A DNA stretch of 64,000 nucleotides from Richelia sp. SL_2_1. GTDB taxonomy: Bacteria; Cyanobacteriota; Cyanobacteriia; Cyanobacteriales; Nostocaceae. The stretch is from contig JAAUSO010000017.1 in the NCBI GenBank assembly GCA_012033205.1, positions 1 to 64,000 on the forward strand, read 5' to 3'. Position 1 is the stretch's first letter; every line of letters begins with the position of its first letter. Below the pieces are notes generated by a model. The model was not told the DNA's origin and did not search any database. It was given only the letters and a program-made list of their open reading frames with translations. Made by a program: the position numbers and the translations under genes. This document shows positions 30,119-39,695 of the stretch, piece by piece.

Positions 30119-31357
30119 ATGAGATTAATGGTATATTCTCACGATGCATTTGGTTTGGGGAACATTCGCAGAATGTTAGCAATTTGTGAACATTTACTTG
30201 ATGAGATTCCCCAACTCTCAATTTTATTGTTGTCTGGTTCTCCAATGCTTCAAGGATTTCGTTTACCAAAACGACTAGATTATATTAAATTGCCTTGTTT
30301 GAATCGGGGAAATACGGGTGAAGTTGCAGTAAAATTTTTGGGAATGGGTATAGATGAAACTGTAAAATTACGGTCGCATTTAATTTTATCCGCAGCAGTC
30401 AATTTTAAGCCAGATGTGTTTTTAGTAGATAAAAAACCATTAGGAATCAAGAATGAGTTAAAGAAGACTGTTAGTTATTTACATAAACAGTTACCAAAAA
30501 CTAAACTGGTTTTACTGCTAAGAGATATTTTAGATGCACCAGAAAAAACTGTTACTGAGTGGGAAAAAAATCAATACTATCAAACTATTGATAAATTTTA
30601 CCAACTTCTGTTAGTGGTAGGTTTGGAAGAGGTATTTGATTTTTGTCGAGAGTATAAACTTCCAGCAACAATAGTTGAAAAAGTGCGTTTTTGCGGTTAT
30701 ATTCGTCGTCCTCAAGGATGTAAAACAAGTAAAATTATTCGTCAAGAATTACAGTTAAAACCTCAAGAAAAATTAGTGTTAGTTACTCCTGGTGGTGGAG
30801 AAGATGGTTATCAATTAGTTAATACATATCTTCAAGGACAAGAGTTATTAAAAAATCATCAGGATTGTATCCAAAGTTTAATATTTTGTGGTCCGGAAAT
30901 GCCCAAAGCACAAAAAGAAGAACTATATAAATTTGCAGCTAAATATCCTCAAGTAAAAATGAGAGAGTTTACCGATGACTTGATGAGTTATGTTTCAGCA
31001 GCGGATGTAGTGGTATCGATGGGAGGTTACAACACTATTTGTGAAATTCTTTCCGCAGCAAAACCGGCGATAATTGTACCTCGAATTAATCCTTCTCAAG
31101 AACAATTAATCCGCTCGGAAAGAATGAATTATTTAGGCTTATTAAGAAGCGTAAATCCTGAATTACTTACATCAAGAACTTTGATGACACAGTTATTAAA
31201 AGTATTGGATAATCCCCAGAAACCCAAGCATATTGATTTAGAAGGTTTACCTAGAATTGCTCGTCAAATTAGGAATTTGTTAGCTGATAAAATTACTGCA
31301 AGTCATCCGGAATTTTTTTCTTGTAAATTCCAGAGACTTTCATCAATTAGTGCCTAG
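30119..31357 (+). CDS. Glycosyltransferase, MurG/GT28-like
   Basis: About 412 residues with a two-Rossmann GT-B fold. The N-terminal domain starts MRLMVYSHDAFGLGNIRRM, the family pattern for nucleotide-sugar enzymes that bind at a GxGxxxR loop. The C-terminal donor domain shows LVLVTPGGGEDGY and VVVSMGGYNTICEILSAAKP. The upstream 18 codons from TTG 30065 are not needed. It is related to the next gene (same start pattern and the GYNT motif). First of a rightward run of glycan genes. Donor and acceptor sugars are not predictable. Confidence 0.82.
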   Translation: MRLMVYSHDAFGLGNIRRMLAICEHLLDEIPQLSILLLSGSPMLQGFRLPKRLDYIKLPCLNRGNTGEVAVKFLGMGIDETVKLRSHLILSAAVNFKPDVFLVDKKPLGIKNELKKTVSYLHKQLPKTKLVLLLRDILDAPEKTVTEWEKNQYYQTIDKFYQLLLVVGLEEVFDFCREYKLPATIVEKVRFCGYIRRPQGCKTSKIIRQELQLKPQEKLVLVTPGGGEDGYQLVNTYLQGQELLKNHQDCIQSLIFCGPEMPKAQKEELYKFAAKYPQVKMREFTDDLMSYVSAADVVVSMGGYNTICEILSAAKPAIIVPRINPSQEQLIRSERMNYLGLLRSVNPELLTSRTLMTQLLKVLDNPQKPKHIDLEGLPRIARQIRNLLADKITASHPEFFSCKFQRLSSISA

Positions 31358-31456
31358 TTAGATGTAATTTTATCTTCTATTTTAACAGTTAGCACTTAAT
31401 AATTGATAACTGTTAGCTGGTTTAAATTTTCTATTTATTTCAAGGAATCAATTCAG

Positions 31457-32640
31457 ATGAAGAAACTCTTATTTTATTGTCAGCATATTTTAGGTATGGG
31501 ACATTTAGTCCGCAGTACGGAAATTGTTCGCGGTTTGATGCAAGATTTCCAAATCTGTTTTATTAACGGTGGACAAGTAATTAAAGAATTTGAATTTCCA
31601 TCAGCAATTGAGGTAGTCAATTTACCAGCGATTAAAACTGATGCGGAATTTAAACAGTTACAAGTTGTCGATACTTCTTGTCTTTGGTTGAAGTTCAAGA
31701 ATTTAGAAAAAATCAACTTTTAGAAATTGCTGATGAATTTCAACCAGATGTATTGATGATTGAATTGTTTCCATTTGGAAGAGGAAAGTTTTCTTTTGAA
31801 TTAATTCCTTTGTTAGAAAAATTGCAAGCTAGCGAGAAGCCAGTTAAAATAGTTTCTAGTTTACGGGATATTGTTGTTACAAAAACGAATCAAGAAAAAT
31901 ACGAAGAAAAAGTTTGTCGATTGATGAATCAATATTTTGATATGTTATTGATTCATGGAGACCAAAATTTTGTACCTTTAGATGAAAGTTTTCAGCGGAT
32001 AAATGATATTCAGTGCGAAACTAAATATACTGGTTATGTTGTTCAAAAGCCTCAATTAAATCCGGAATTAACCCAAGAAGATCAAGATATAATTGATTCA
32101 GAAAGGCCATTAATTTTAGTTAGCATTGGTGGTGGAAGATTTGGTCACGAATTGATTGATTGTATAATTGCAAGTGCGGAAATTTTTGAAGAACAAATAC
32201 CACATCAAATTCAAATTTTTACTGGTCCATTTGCACCGGAAGAAAAAATACAACAATGGCAAAGTTTGACTGAAAATAAAAGTAATATCAGGGTGAATCG
32301 CTACACTCGTAACTTATTAAGTTATATGCAAAAAGCTGACCTTTCAATAAGTATGTCAGGCTATAACACTACTTTGAATGTGATGACTACAGGTGTGAGA
32401 GCAATGATTTTAGCATTTAAAGGTAATGATGACCAAGAGCAAAGAATTAGAGCTAGTAAATTGCATGATTTAGGCATTGTAAAAATGCTTGATGAGTCAG
32501 ATTTACAACCGGAAATTTTTTCTGCAAAAGTGATTGATTATCTAGCAAAAGAACCGAACACAATCAAGTTTGATGCTAATGGTGTAGAGAATACTGCAGC
32601 ATTAGTAAAAAATCTAGTTTTTAAGCAGAAAGTTGCTTAA
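31457..32640 (+). pseudogene. Glycosyltransferase, MurG/GT28-like, one-base frameshift
   Basis: Start ATG 31457 (MKKLLFYCQHILGMGHLVRS); an upstream in-frame extension to 31403 is unlikely. The frame breaks after QLQVVDTS. The other frame continues SLVEVQEFRKNQLLEIADEF to the end. One missing T at 31678-31679 (TTCTTG for TTCTTTG) joins them as VDTSLSLVEVQEF. The repaired protein has about 394 residues, with donor-site motifs ILVSIGGGRFGHEL and SMSGYNTTLNVMTTG. It is a paralogue of the preceding enzyme and probably acts in the same glycan. The break is probably a sequence error. Confidence 0.82.
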
Positions 32641-32691
32641 TTCTATTAATTAAATCAATTCAATCAACTACATTAATTAATTCAAAAAATC

Positions 32692-33906
32692 ATGAATAAA
32701 ACTAGAATTTGCATCACAACAATCGAATATCCACCTGATATTGGTGGTGTTGGTGAATCGGTACATCGGATTGCTAAAATGCTCACCAACAGCGGTTATG
32801 AAGTCCATATTGCTGTTTTTCGTTCCAGTCACAGAAGTGTTACCGATCAACCTTACAGACGTGCAGGTTATCAAACAACTGTACAAGATAACATTTTTGT
32901 ACACCGTATTCAGTCATCAATTAGTTCGGATATCACAGAATTAAGTGGCTATTTAAGTGATATTTATTTTCAACTTAAACTGTTGCATGAAAAATATAAA
33001 TATAATCTGTTCCATGCTTTTTTCTTAATTGAAACAGGTTATGTTACTACAATTTTGGCTAAGGAAAATGATGTCCCAGTAATTAATAGTGTGCGGGGTG
33101 CTGACTTACACAAACATATTTTTAGCCCAAAAAATCATGGTCCTGTTTCATGGGTTTTAGATAATTCTGATTGGACTACTTATGTGAGTCGTACTTTACG
33201 TAACAGAGCGAATTTAATTTCTCCTCATAGCAAAATTAAATCTTGTGCTTTTTGGAATTCTATTGCACCAATTAATTTTGAAGAGTTACCAAAACCAGAA
33301 TTTTTTAATAATGAATCATCCGGTTTAGTAATTGGTACAACAGGCAGATTTAGAGGTAAAAAAGGCATAGAATATCTTTTAGATGCTTGTAGTAAATTAG
33401 GTAAAGAAATAGATTTTACTCTATTACTAATTGGTGACTTTATCGAAAAAGAAAAAGGTTATTGGCAACAAGAATTAAAGAATACTGATTTGGGTTCTCG
33501 CTTGCAAATAACTGGGATGAAGACTCGTGAAGAAGCTTTAGCTTATTTACCTTATTTAGATATTTTCGCTATACCTTCTTTGACGGATGGTTGTCCGAAT
33601 GCATTATTAGAAGCGATGTTAGCAGGTTGTACAATTGTTGGTAGTAATGCTGATGCAATTGGGGAAATTGTTGAAGATGGTGTAAATGGATTATTAGTTA
33701 ATCCCGCGAATGTAGCAGAATTAGCCGCAGCATTAAAATATTTAGCAGATAAACCCGAATTACGAAAACAAATGGGTGCAGCAGCAAAAATTAAAGTGGA
33801 AACAGAACTTGCACCGGAAGTTGAATTAAATAATTGGTTGAGTATTTATCAAGGATTATTAGATAGTTCTGATAACGTGGTAATTCCTCTTTTGAAAGTT
33901 GTTTGA
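32692..33906 (+). CDS. GT4 family glycosyltransferase
   Basis: 404 residues, GT-B retaining enzyme. The N-terminal half has TIEYPPDIGGVGESVHRIAK (the GGxGxxV acceptor-side loop) and SVRGADLHKHIF. The C-terminal half has IGTTGRFRGKKGIEYLLDA and the E-x7-E region SLTDGCPNALLEAMLAGCTI (both Glu visible). It starts 51 bases after the previous gene with no terminator between, consistent with one transcript. Specific sugars unknown. Confidence 0.9.
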   Translation: MNKTRICITTIEYPPDIGGVGESVHRIAKMLTNSGYEVHIAVFRSSHRSVTDQPYRRAGYQTTVQDNIFVHRIQSSISSDITELSGYLSDIYFQLKLLHEKYKYNLFHAFFLIETGYVTTILAKENDVPVINSVRGADLHKHIFSPKNHGPVSWVLDNSDWTTYVSRTLRNRANLISPHSKIKSCAFWNSIAPINFEELPKPEFFNNESSGLVIGTTGRFRGKKGIEYLLDACSKLGKEIDFTLLLIGDFIEKEKGYWQQELKNTDLGSRLQITGMKTREEALAYLPYLDIFAIPSLTDGCPNALLEAMLAGCTIVGSNADAIGEIVEDGVNGLLVNPANVAELAAALKYLADKPELRKQMGAAAKIKVETELAPEVELNNWLSIYQGLLDSSDNVVIPLLKVV

Positions 33907-33933
33907 TTTAACTTTTTGAGGTTTGTCAATATT

Positions 33934-33987
33934 TGGCGCTTCAAACCGCAGCTACACAAGCAAAACCCGTCTACACGGGTTATGAAA
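33934..33987. repeat. Double-hairpin spacer repeat (ACACAAGCAAAACCCG type)
   Basis: GCGCTTCAAACCGCAGCTACACAAGC is followed by AACCCGTCTACACGGGTT. The same double structure, with other stem sequences, occurs at 62646-62700. It lies between two glycosyltransferase genes. Confidence 0.6.
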
Positions 33988-34023
33988 TCCCCAAATAAAG
34001 TTAATAATTTGGAGTCATAAAAA

Positions 34024-35082
34024 ATGAAACCACAAATCACAATCGTTGTATCCCCTCGCGAACGTTTTAGTTTTACTCGTGAATCTTTAGAAAGTATTTA
34101 CGAACATACTACAATTCCTTTTGAACTGATTTATGTAGATGGTAATTCTCCTCATGAAATTAAACAATATCTGCAAGAAAAATCCCAAGAAAAAGGATTT
34201 AAGTTAATACGTACAGAACATTATTTAGCTCCTAATCAAGCTCGTAATTTAGCAATTCCTCATGTTGACACTGAATACTTATTATTTGTTGATAATGATG
34301 TGTTGGTTAGTCAAGGTTGGTTAAATTCCTTGTTAAAATGTGCCGAAGAAACTGAAGCTACTGTAGTTTGTCCCCTAACTTGCATTGGTAAAAATATTGG
34401 TGAGAAGATTCATTTAGCTGGTGGTGAAGCTCGTATCATCGAACAACCAAATAAAAATGGCAAACTCAAGCGTAAAGTTCATGAAATTCATTACTTTGTC
34501 AATCGTAATGTTGCAGATGTCAAAGAAGAATTACATCGTAAAAAATGTGAATTTGCTGAATTTCACTGTATGTTAGTTCGCACCCAAATATTTGATAAAA
34601 TTGGGTTGTTAGATGAAGGTTTTCTCAGCACCCGCGAACATATTGATTTTTGTATGACTGTGAATAATCAGGGTGGAAGTATTTATTGTGAACCGACTTC
34701 TGTTGTTACTTATGTACCAGATTTGAAGTGGGAAATCCCAGAATTATCATTTTTTATGTTGCGTTGGAGTGATGCTTGGGAAATAGCAAGTTTAGAATAT
34801 TTTGCGGAAAAATGGAACTTACCTACCAAAGATAAATACTTTAAGAAACGTTATAGTCGCATGGGTTATCGTCGTCATCAAGGTTTTTTAAAACCCTTTC
34901 TACGTTTCTTGACTTTTGGTTGGAATCCTCAGTGGTTACAAAAATGGGCAATTGATATTGAACATAAAATCAATCAAATGATTACAGCTAATTACGAAAA
35001 AAATCTTCCTCAAAAACAACAACTGTCGCAAATAGTAAGTACCGAAAAATCAAAAGAATTAGTAACGATGACAAGGGAGTAG
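34024..35082 (+). CDS. GT2 family glycosyltransferase
   Basis: 352 residues, GT-A fold. It starts MKPQITIVVSPRERFSFTRE. The nucleotide-sugar DxD motif is FVDNDVLVSQGWL (near 92), followed by a catalytic-region LLDEGFLSTREHIDFCMTV, where an Asp/Glu general base is expected. The C-terminus is basic and amphipathic, possibly membrane-associated. SD-like GGAG lies eight bases before the ATG. Third glycosyltransferase type in the locus, so at least three linkages may be made. Confidence 0.87.
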   Translation: MKPQITIVVSPRERFSFTRESLESIYEHTTIPFELIYVDGNSPHEIKQYLQEKSQEKGFKLIRTEHYLAPNQARNLAIPHVDTEYLLFVDNDVLVSQGWLNSLLKCAEETEATVVCPLTCIGKNIGEKIHLAGGEARIIEQPNKNGKLKRKVHEIHYFVNRNVADVKEELHRKKCEFAEFHCMLVRTQIFDKIGLLDEGFLSTREHIDFCMTVNNQGGSIYCEPTSVVTYVPDLKWEIPELSFFMLRWSDAWEIASLEYFAEKWNLPTKDKYFKKRYSRMGYRRHQGFLKPFLRFLTFGWNPQWLQKWAIDIEHKINQMITANYEKNLPQKQQLSQIVSTEKSKELVTMTRE

Positions 35083-35325
35083 GAATTAGGGAGTAGGTGG
35101 TTAGTATTTCATTACATAGTAATCTTGATTTCCACCTACTTAACTAACGAAGTTTATAATTATCTGTCTATCTCTCTTCTTCTTTTCTTATCTCAGCGTT
35201 CTCAGCGTCTCTGCGGTTTTTTTTATCAGTAATTTTCTGGCGAAAAACGAGTGATTTAAATCAGGGCAAATCTTCCGGTTTTTGAATCTTTAAACTGACA
35301 AATAAACAAGGAAAACAAATAAAAC

Positions 35326-37197
35326 ATGGTTAGCCAAGATTCTCAAAAAAGCAAACTCAAAAAACCCCAGAATATCAAAACAGCTTTACCTGGAATAGGT
35401 CAGATTTTACGACGATTTGCACCTCAAATAAAGAAAGAAAAAAACTTACTAATTATGTCCTTTTTAGGACTAATGGCTGAAATTGGATTACACTTACTTG
35501 AACCTTGGCCCTTAAAATTAATTTTTGATTATATCCTAGTTCCAGATTTTCAAGCCAAAATATCAGAACTACCTTTACTATCAGGATTTACACCAGTTAC
35601 CTTAGTCACAATTTTTTCACTTGCTCTAATCGCCATTGTCGGTTTACGTGCTTGTGCAGCTTATTTTAGTGTGTATGGAATGGCACTTGCTGCTAGTAAC
35701 GTATTAACAGAAGTTCGCACCGAACTTTACATCCATATTCAAAGCCTTTCCCTTTCCTTTCACAATAAAGCCAAAACTGGCGACTTGATTACCCGTATAA
35801 CTTCTGATATCGACAAAATCCGGGAAGTTACGGTGATGGCTTTACTTCCTTTACTTGCTAATTCCCTGACAATCATCGGTATGATTGCGATCATGTTTTG
35901 GTTGCATTGGGAATTAGCAGTTATTGCGGTTATTTTATTTCCTTTATTTATTTACTCTACTTACATTTTCACCCAACGTATTCGGGGTGTAGTCAAATCT
36001 CATCGCAAACGTGAAGGAAATCTTGCTGCTGCTGCTGCGGAATCCCTCAGCGCCATTAAGGTGGTACAAGCACTTTCTTTAGAGGAAATGCTAGAAGAAT
36101 CCTTCGCTGACGAAAACCGTAGAAGTTTACAAGCTACCGTCAAAATCCGCAAACTCTCTGCTGGTTTGGAAAGATTAGTAGAACTTTTAGTCGGCTTTGC
36201 TACCGCTTTAGTTTTATGGCGGGGTGTATATTTAGTTTTAGAAAATCACATTACCCCTGGAGATTTACTGATATTTGTTAACTACTTCCGCATCGCTTTT
36301 AAACCAATGCGTGTTTTAGCAAAATATGTGGGACAAATTACTAAAGCTACTGCTTCTGGAGAACGTATATTAGATATTTTGGACAGAGTTCCCGCTATCC
36401 AGGATACCCGTTTTGCAATTGAGACACCACCATTAAGAGGATGTATAGAATTTCATAATGTAAGTTTTGGCTACGAACCAGAAAGTCCTATCCTCAAAAA
36501 CATCAATTTTAAAGTTCTACCCGGTCAACGTGTCGCTTTGGTAGGTGCTTCCGGCGGTGGAAAATCAACTATGACAAATTTATTACTCCGTCTTTACGAC
36601 CCCACGACTGGAGAAATATACGTAGATGGTCATAGTTTAAGAGAATATAAATTACAATCCTATCGCCGCCAGGTTAGTGTGGTTTTACAAGATAGCGTTT
36701 TATTCGCCGCAAGTATTAGAGAGAACATTACATACGGTGATTTAGCAGCCACTGATCGAGATATCGAACGAGCTGCGCGTTTAGCAAATGCCCACAACTT
36801 TATCATGGAATTACCTGAAGGTTATGATACCGTACTGGGAGAAAGGGGATGTACACTTTCCGGTGGACAAAGACAAAGAATTGCGATTGCTCGTGCTGCG
36901 GTACGTAATGCACCTATAGTAATTTTAGATGAACCGACTACTGGTTTAGATCAAGAAAGTGAATATTTAGTTAATGAAGCTTTGGATAGATTAACTCAAG
37001 AAAAAACAACTATTACGATTTCTCATAATCTTAAAGCGATTCAAGATGTAGATGTAATTTTCTACATTGAAGGTGGAAAAATTTTAGAGCAAGGAACTCA
37101 TAATCAACTAATACGTTTAAATGGAAGGTATGCTGCAATGTATGCTTTACAATCTGCTGTCGGTAATGGGAATACGGAGTTAGGAGTTAGGAGTTAG
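35326..37197 (+). CDS. ABC exporter (MsbA-like, fused permease-ATPase)
   Basis: 623 residues. A six-helix type-1 ABC membrane domain (about 35-340) is followed by a nucleotide-binding domain. NBD motifs are Walker A GASGGGKST (near 405), signature LSGGQRQR, Walker B IVILDEPT, and the switch His in ISHN. This half-transporter dimerises and exports lipids or glycolipids. Position after three glycosyltransferase genes suggests export or flipping of a lipid-linked glycan. The final residues TELGVRS and stop derive from STRR heptamers, so the native end may vary. The start is preceded by AAGGAAAAC. Confidence 0.92.
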   Translation: MVSQDSQKSKLKKPQNIKTALPGIGQILRRFAPQIKKEKNLLIMSFLGLMAEIGLHLLEPWPLKLIFDYILVPDFQAKISELPLLSGFTPVTLVTIFSLALIAIVGLRACAAYFSVYGMALAASNVLTEVRTELYIHIQSLSLSFHNKAKTGDLITRITSDIDKIREVTVMALLPLLANSLTIIGMIAIMFWLHWELAVIAVILFPLFIYSTYIFTQRIRGVVKSHRKREGNLAAAAAESLSAIKVVQALSLEEMLEESFADENRRSLQATVKIRKLSAGLERLVELLVGFATALVLWRGVYLVLENHITPGDLLIFVNYFRIAFKPMRVLAKYVGQITKATASGERILDILDRVPAIQDTRFAIETPPLRGCIEFHNVSFGYEPESPILKNINFKVLPGQRVALVGASGGGKSTMTNLLLRLYDPTTGEIYVDGHSLREYKLQSYRRQVSVVLQDSVLFAASIRENITYGDLAATDRDIERAARLANAHNFIMELPEGYDTVLGERGCTLSGGQRQRIAIARAAVRNAPIVILDEPTTGLDQESEYLVNEALDRLTQEKTTITISHNLKAIQDVDVIFYIEGGKILEQGTHNQLIRLNGRYAAMYALQSAVGNGNTELGVRS

Positions 37198-37310
37198 GAG
37201 TTAGGAGTTTGGAGTTTGGAGTTTTTTAACTCTAACCTTTAACCTCTAACCTTTAACCTCTAACCTTTAACCTCTAACCTCTAACCTTTAATCTTTAACC
37301 TTTAACCTTT
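37177..37310. repeat. STRR array overlapping the ABC exporter end
   Basis: TTAGGAG and TTTGGAG heptamers, then CTAACCT/TTAACCT heptamers up to the ATG of the next gene at 37311. It encodes the last codons of the exporter and replaces any normal ribosome binding site of the phosphatase gene. Confidence 0.9.
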
Positions 37311-38459
37311 ATGTCTTTTAACCAAACTCGTATAATACTTGTACGTCATGGACGAAGTACTTACAATGATCAACAGCGTTATCAAGGTTGTTGTGATGAA
37401 TCTGTACTTACAGAACAAGGAAAACACCAAGCTTTTCAAACGGGAATAGCATTAAATAAAATTAATTTTGATGCTATTTATGCTAGTCCATTGACACGAA
37501 CTCAGGAAACTGCAAAAGAGATTTTGCGGGTTACTAATTCTTCTGCAAAATTACATCTAAATTCAAATCTGAAAGAAGTTAATTTACCTGGGTGGCAAGG
37601 TTTAGAATATAAATATGTTCGTCAATATTTGAAACAAGAATATCAAAATTGGGAGGAAAACCCCCATGAATTTACTATCGAAACTCTTGAATCTAATGGT
37701 CAAACTTTAGTAAAAACTAAAACGAAACCTGTTTTACAGCTTTATGAACAAGCTAAAAATTTTTGGCAAGAAATATTACCGCTACATCAAGGAAAAACAG
37801 TTTTAGTCGTAAGTCATGGTGGTACAATTCGGGCTTTAATCAGTACTGCAACTCAAATTAAAGCTCATCATTATCACGCTATTCAACAATCAAATAGCGG
37901 AATTAGTATTCTTGATTTTGAAAATACAGCTTCGTCAAACGCTAAAATTACAGCTATTAATTTAACCCAGCATTTAGGTGAGGTTTTACCAAAGTTAAAA
38001 AATGGTAAACATGGTTTGAGATTATTATTATTGCCTGTGAATTTGCCTGTGAATTCACACAATACTCAAGCAAATGATTACACCGACAAAATCACTCAAT
38101 TTCTCAAAAATGTTGATTTGAATTTCTGTCTTAGTAATCATATTCATGACGCTGAATCTATTGTAGAATCAATTATTGAATCTCATTCAAATACCCCGGT
38201 TCACTTACAAGTATCTCGACAAGATTTTCTCGATACTTGGCATCAACAAATATCCAAACGTTCTCTTGATTATAATGCCCTGAGTACTGGTTTAATCGTA
38301 GCAGATACAAATACTATTTCTCATACATTAAGTCAGATTTTAGGATTAAAATCAACGACATCACTCAACATCAATCCTGGAGAAATAACTGTTTTATTTT
38401 ATCCGACATCCCAGAATAAACCAGTATTGCAAGCGATGAATATCAATGGTTCATTTTAA
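37311..38459 (+). CDS. Histidine phosphatase family protein with C-terminal extension
   Basis: 382 residues. The N-terminal 215 residues form a phosphoglycerate-mutase-like domain: ILVRHGRSTYND (catalytic His), YASPLTRTQETA, the acid residue near EVNLPGWQG, and VVSHGGTIRALI (second His). About 165 further residues have no family I recognise (NDYTDKITQFLKNV and on). It lies within the glycan locus and might remove phosphate from a sugar-phosphate or lipid carrier (inference). The start codon abuts the STRR array. Confidence 0.85.
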   Translation: MSFNQTRIILVRHGRSTYNDQQRYQGCCDESVLTEQGKHQAFQTGIALNKINFDAIYASPLTRTQETAKEILRVTNSSAKLHLNSNLKEVNLPGWQGLEYKYVRQYLKQEYQNWEENPHEFTIETLESNGQTLVKTKTKPVLQLYEQAKNFWQEILPLHQGKTVLVVSHGGTIRALISTATQIKAHHYHAIQQSNSGISILDFENTASSNAKITAINLTQHLGEVLPKLKNGKHGLRLLLLPVNLPVNSHNTQANDYTDKITQFLKNVDLNFCLSNHIHDAESIVESIIESHSNTPVHLQVSRQDFLDTWHQQISKRSLDYNALSTGLIVADTNTISHTLSQILGLKSTTSLNINPGEITVLFYPTSQNKPVLQAMNINGSF

Positions 38460-38530
38460 TTGTCAATAAAAGATTACAACTAGTATATCTATCTAATTTA
38501 ACCAACTAATTATTTAAAAGGAAAATCATC

Positions 38531-39547
38531 ATGAAAATTTTAATCACTGGAGTCGCTGGTTTTATTGGATATCATTTAGCACAAAGATTACTTTTAGATG
38601 GCGAACAAATTTATGGTATTGATAACCTTAATGATTATTATGATGTTAATTTAAAAAAAGCACGTTTGGCACAATTAACACCAAATACTAATTTTCAATT
38701 TCAACTGTTAGATTTAAACAATCGTCAAGGGATATTACAACTATTTCAACAAGAAAATTTTGATTGTGTAGTTAATCTCGCAGCTCAAGCAGGTGTACGT
38801 TATTCATTAGAAAATCCCTTTGCTTATGTTGATAGTAATTTAGTCGGTTTTGCAAATCTTCTCGAAGCTTGTCGTCATACCCAACCCCAACATCTTGTTT
38901 TCGCTTCATCAAGTTCAGTTTATGGTACAAATACCAAAATTCCCTTTTCTGCAACAGATAATGTAGATAATCCCGTTTCTCTGTATGCAGCTACTAAAAA
39001 AGCTAACGAATTGATGGCACATTCCTACAGCCATTTGTACAGTTTACCGATTACAGGATTGCGCTTTTTTACAGTATACGGTGCTTGGGGTAGACCTGAC
39101 ATGGCTTATTTCAAATTTGTCAAAGCCATTGCAGAAAATCAACCAATTAATATATTTAATTATGGAAAGATGCAGCGCGATTTTACTTATATTGATGATG
39201 TAATTGAAGGTGTTGTCAGAGTAATACATCAGCCTCCAAAACCACAACTTACTAATGAGAATAATAATGCTCGCTATAAAATTTATAATATCGGCAATAA
39301 TCAACCTGTAGAGTTATTAACTTTTATTGAAGTAATTGAAAAAGCCATGGGTAAAGAAGCTATTAAGAATTTTTTACCGATGCAACCAGGAGATGTTCCC
39401 CGTACTTATGCAGATGTTGATGAGTTAATGCGTGATGTCGGGTTTAAACCTACTACTAATATTGAACAAGGAATTGAACATTTTGTGCGCTGGTACAAAG
39501 ATTTTTATCAATCTGAAATTCAGACAGTTTTTCAAATTACCGAATAA
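38531..39547 (+). CDS. UDP-glucuronate 4-epimerase-like SDR (NAD-dependent)
   Basis: 338 residues, extended short-chain dehydrogenase. Nucleotide-binding GVAGFIG is at 7-13. GIDNLNDYYDVNLKKARL is the signature of UDP-glucuronate epimerases. The catalytic SSSVYG and YAATKK (Tyr-x3-Lys) follow, then FFTVYGAWGRPDMA and a DFTYIDDVIEG loop. It would make UDP-galacturonate for the neighbouring transferases. The SD AAAGGA is upstream. It supports the idea that the exported polymer contains a uronic acid (inference). Confidence 0.9.
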   Translation: MKILITGVAGFIGYHLAQRLLLDGEQIYGIDNLNDYYDVNLKKARLAQLTPNTNFQFQLLDLNNRQGILQLFQQENFDCVVNLAAQAGVRYSLENPFAYVDSNLVGFANLLEACRHTQPQHLVFASSSSVYGTNTKIPFSATDNVDNPVSLYAATKKANELMAHSYSHLYSLPITGLRFFTVYGAWGRPDMAYFKFVKAIAENQPINIFNYGKMQRDFTYIDDVIEGVVRVIHQPPKPQLTNENNNARYKIYNIGNNQPVELLTFIEVIEKAMGKEAIKNFLPMQPGDVPRTYADVDELMRDVGFKPTTNIEQGIEHFVRWYKDFYQSEIQTVFQITE

Positions 39548-39695
39548 ATTTATTATATTATCTGGGAGATAATTTCCTAACAAAAATTATCTCTAATTCA
39601 TAAATAATTAAAAAAAATAATTCATATTTTATCTAAAATTTCAGGTGTATCGCATCATGAAAAAATGAAAACTCCATTTATTTTTAAAACATAGA

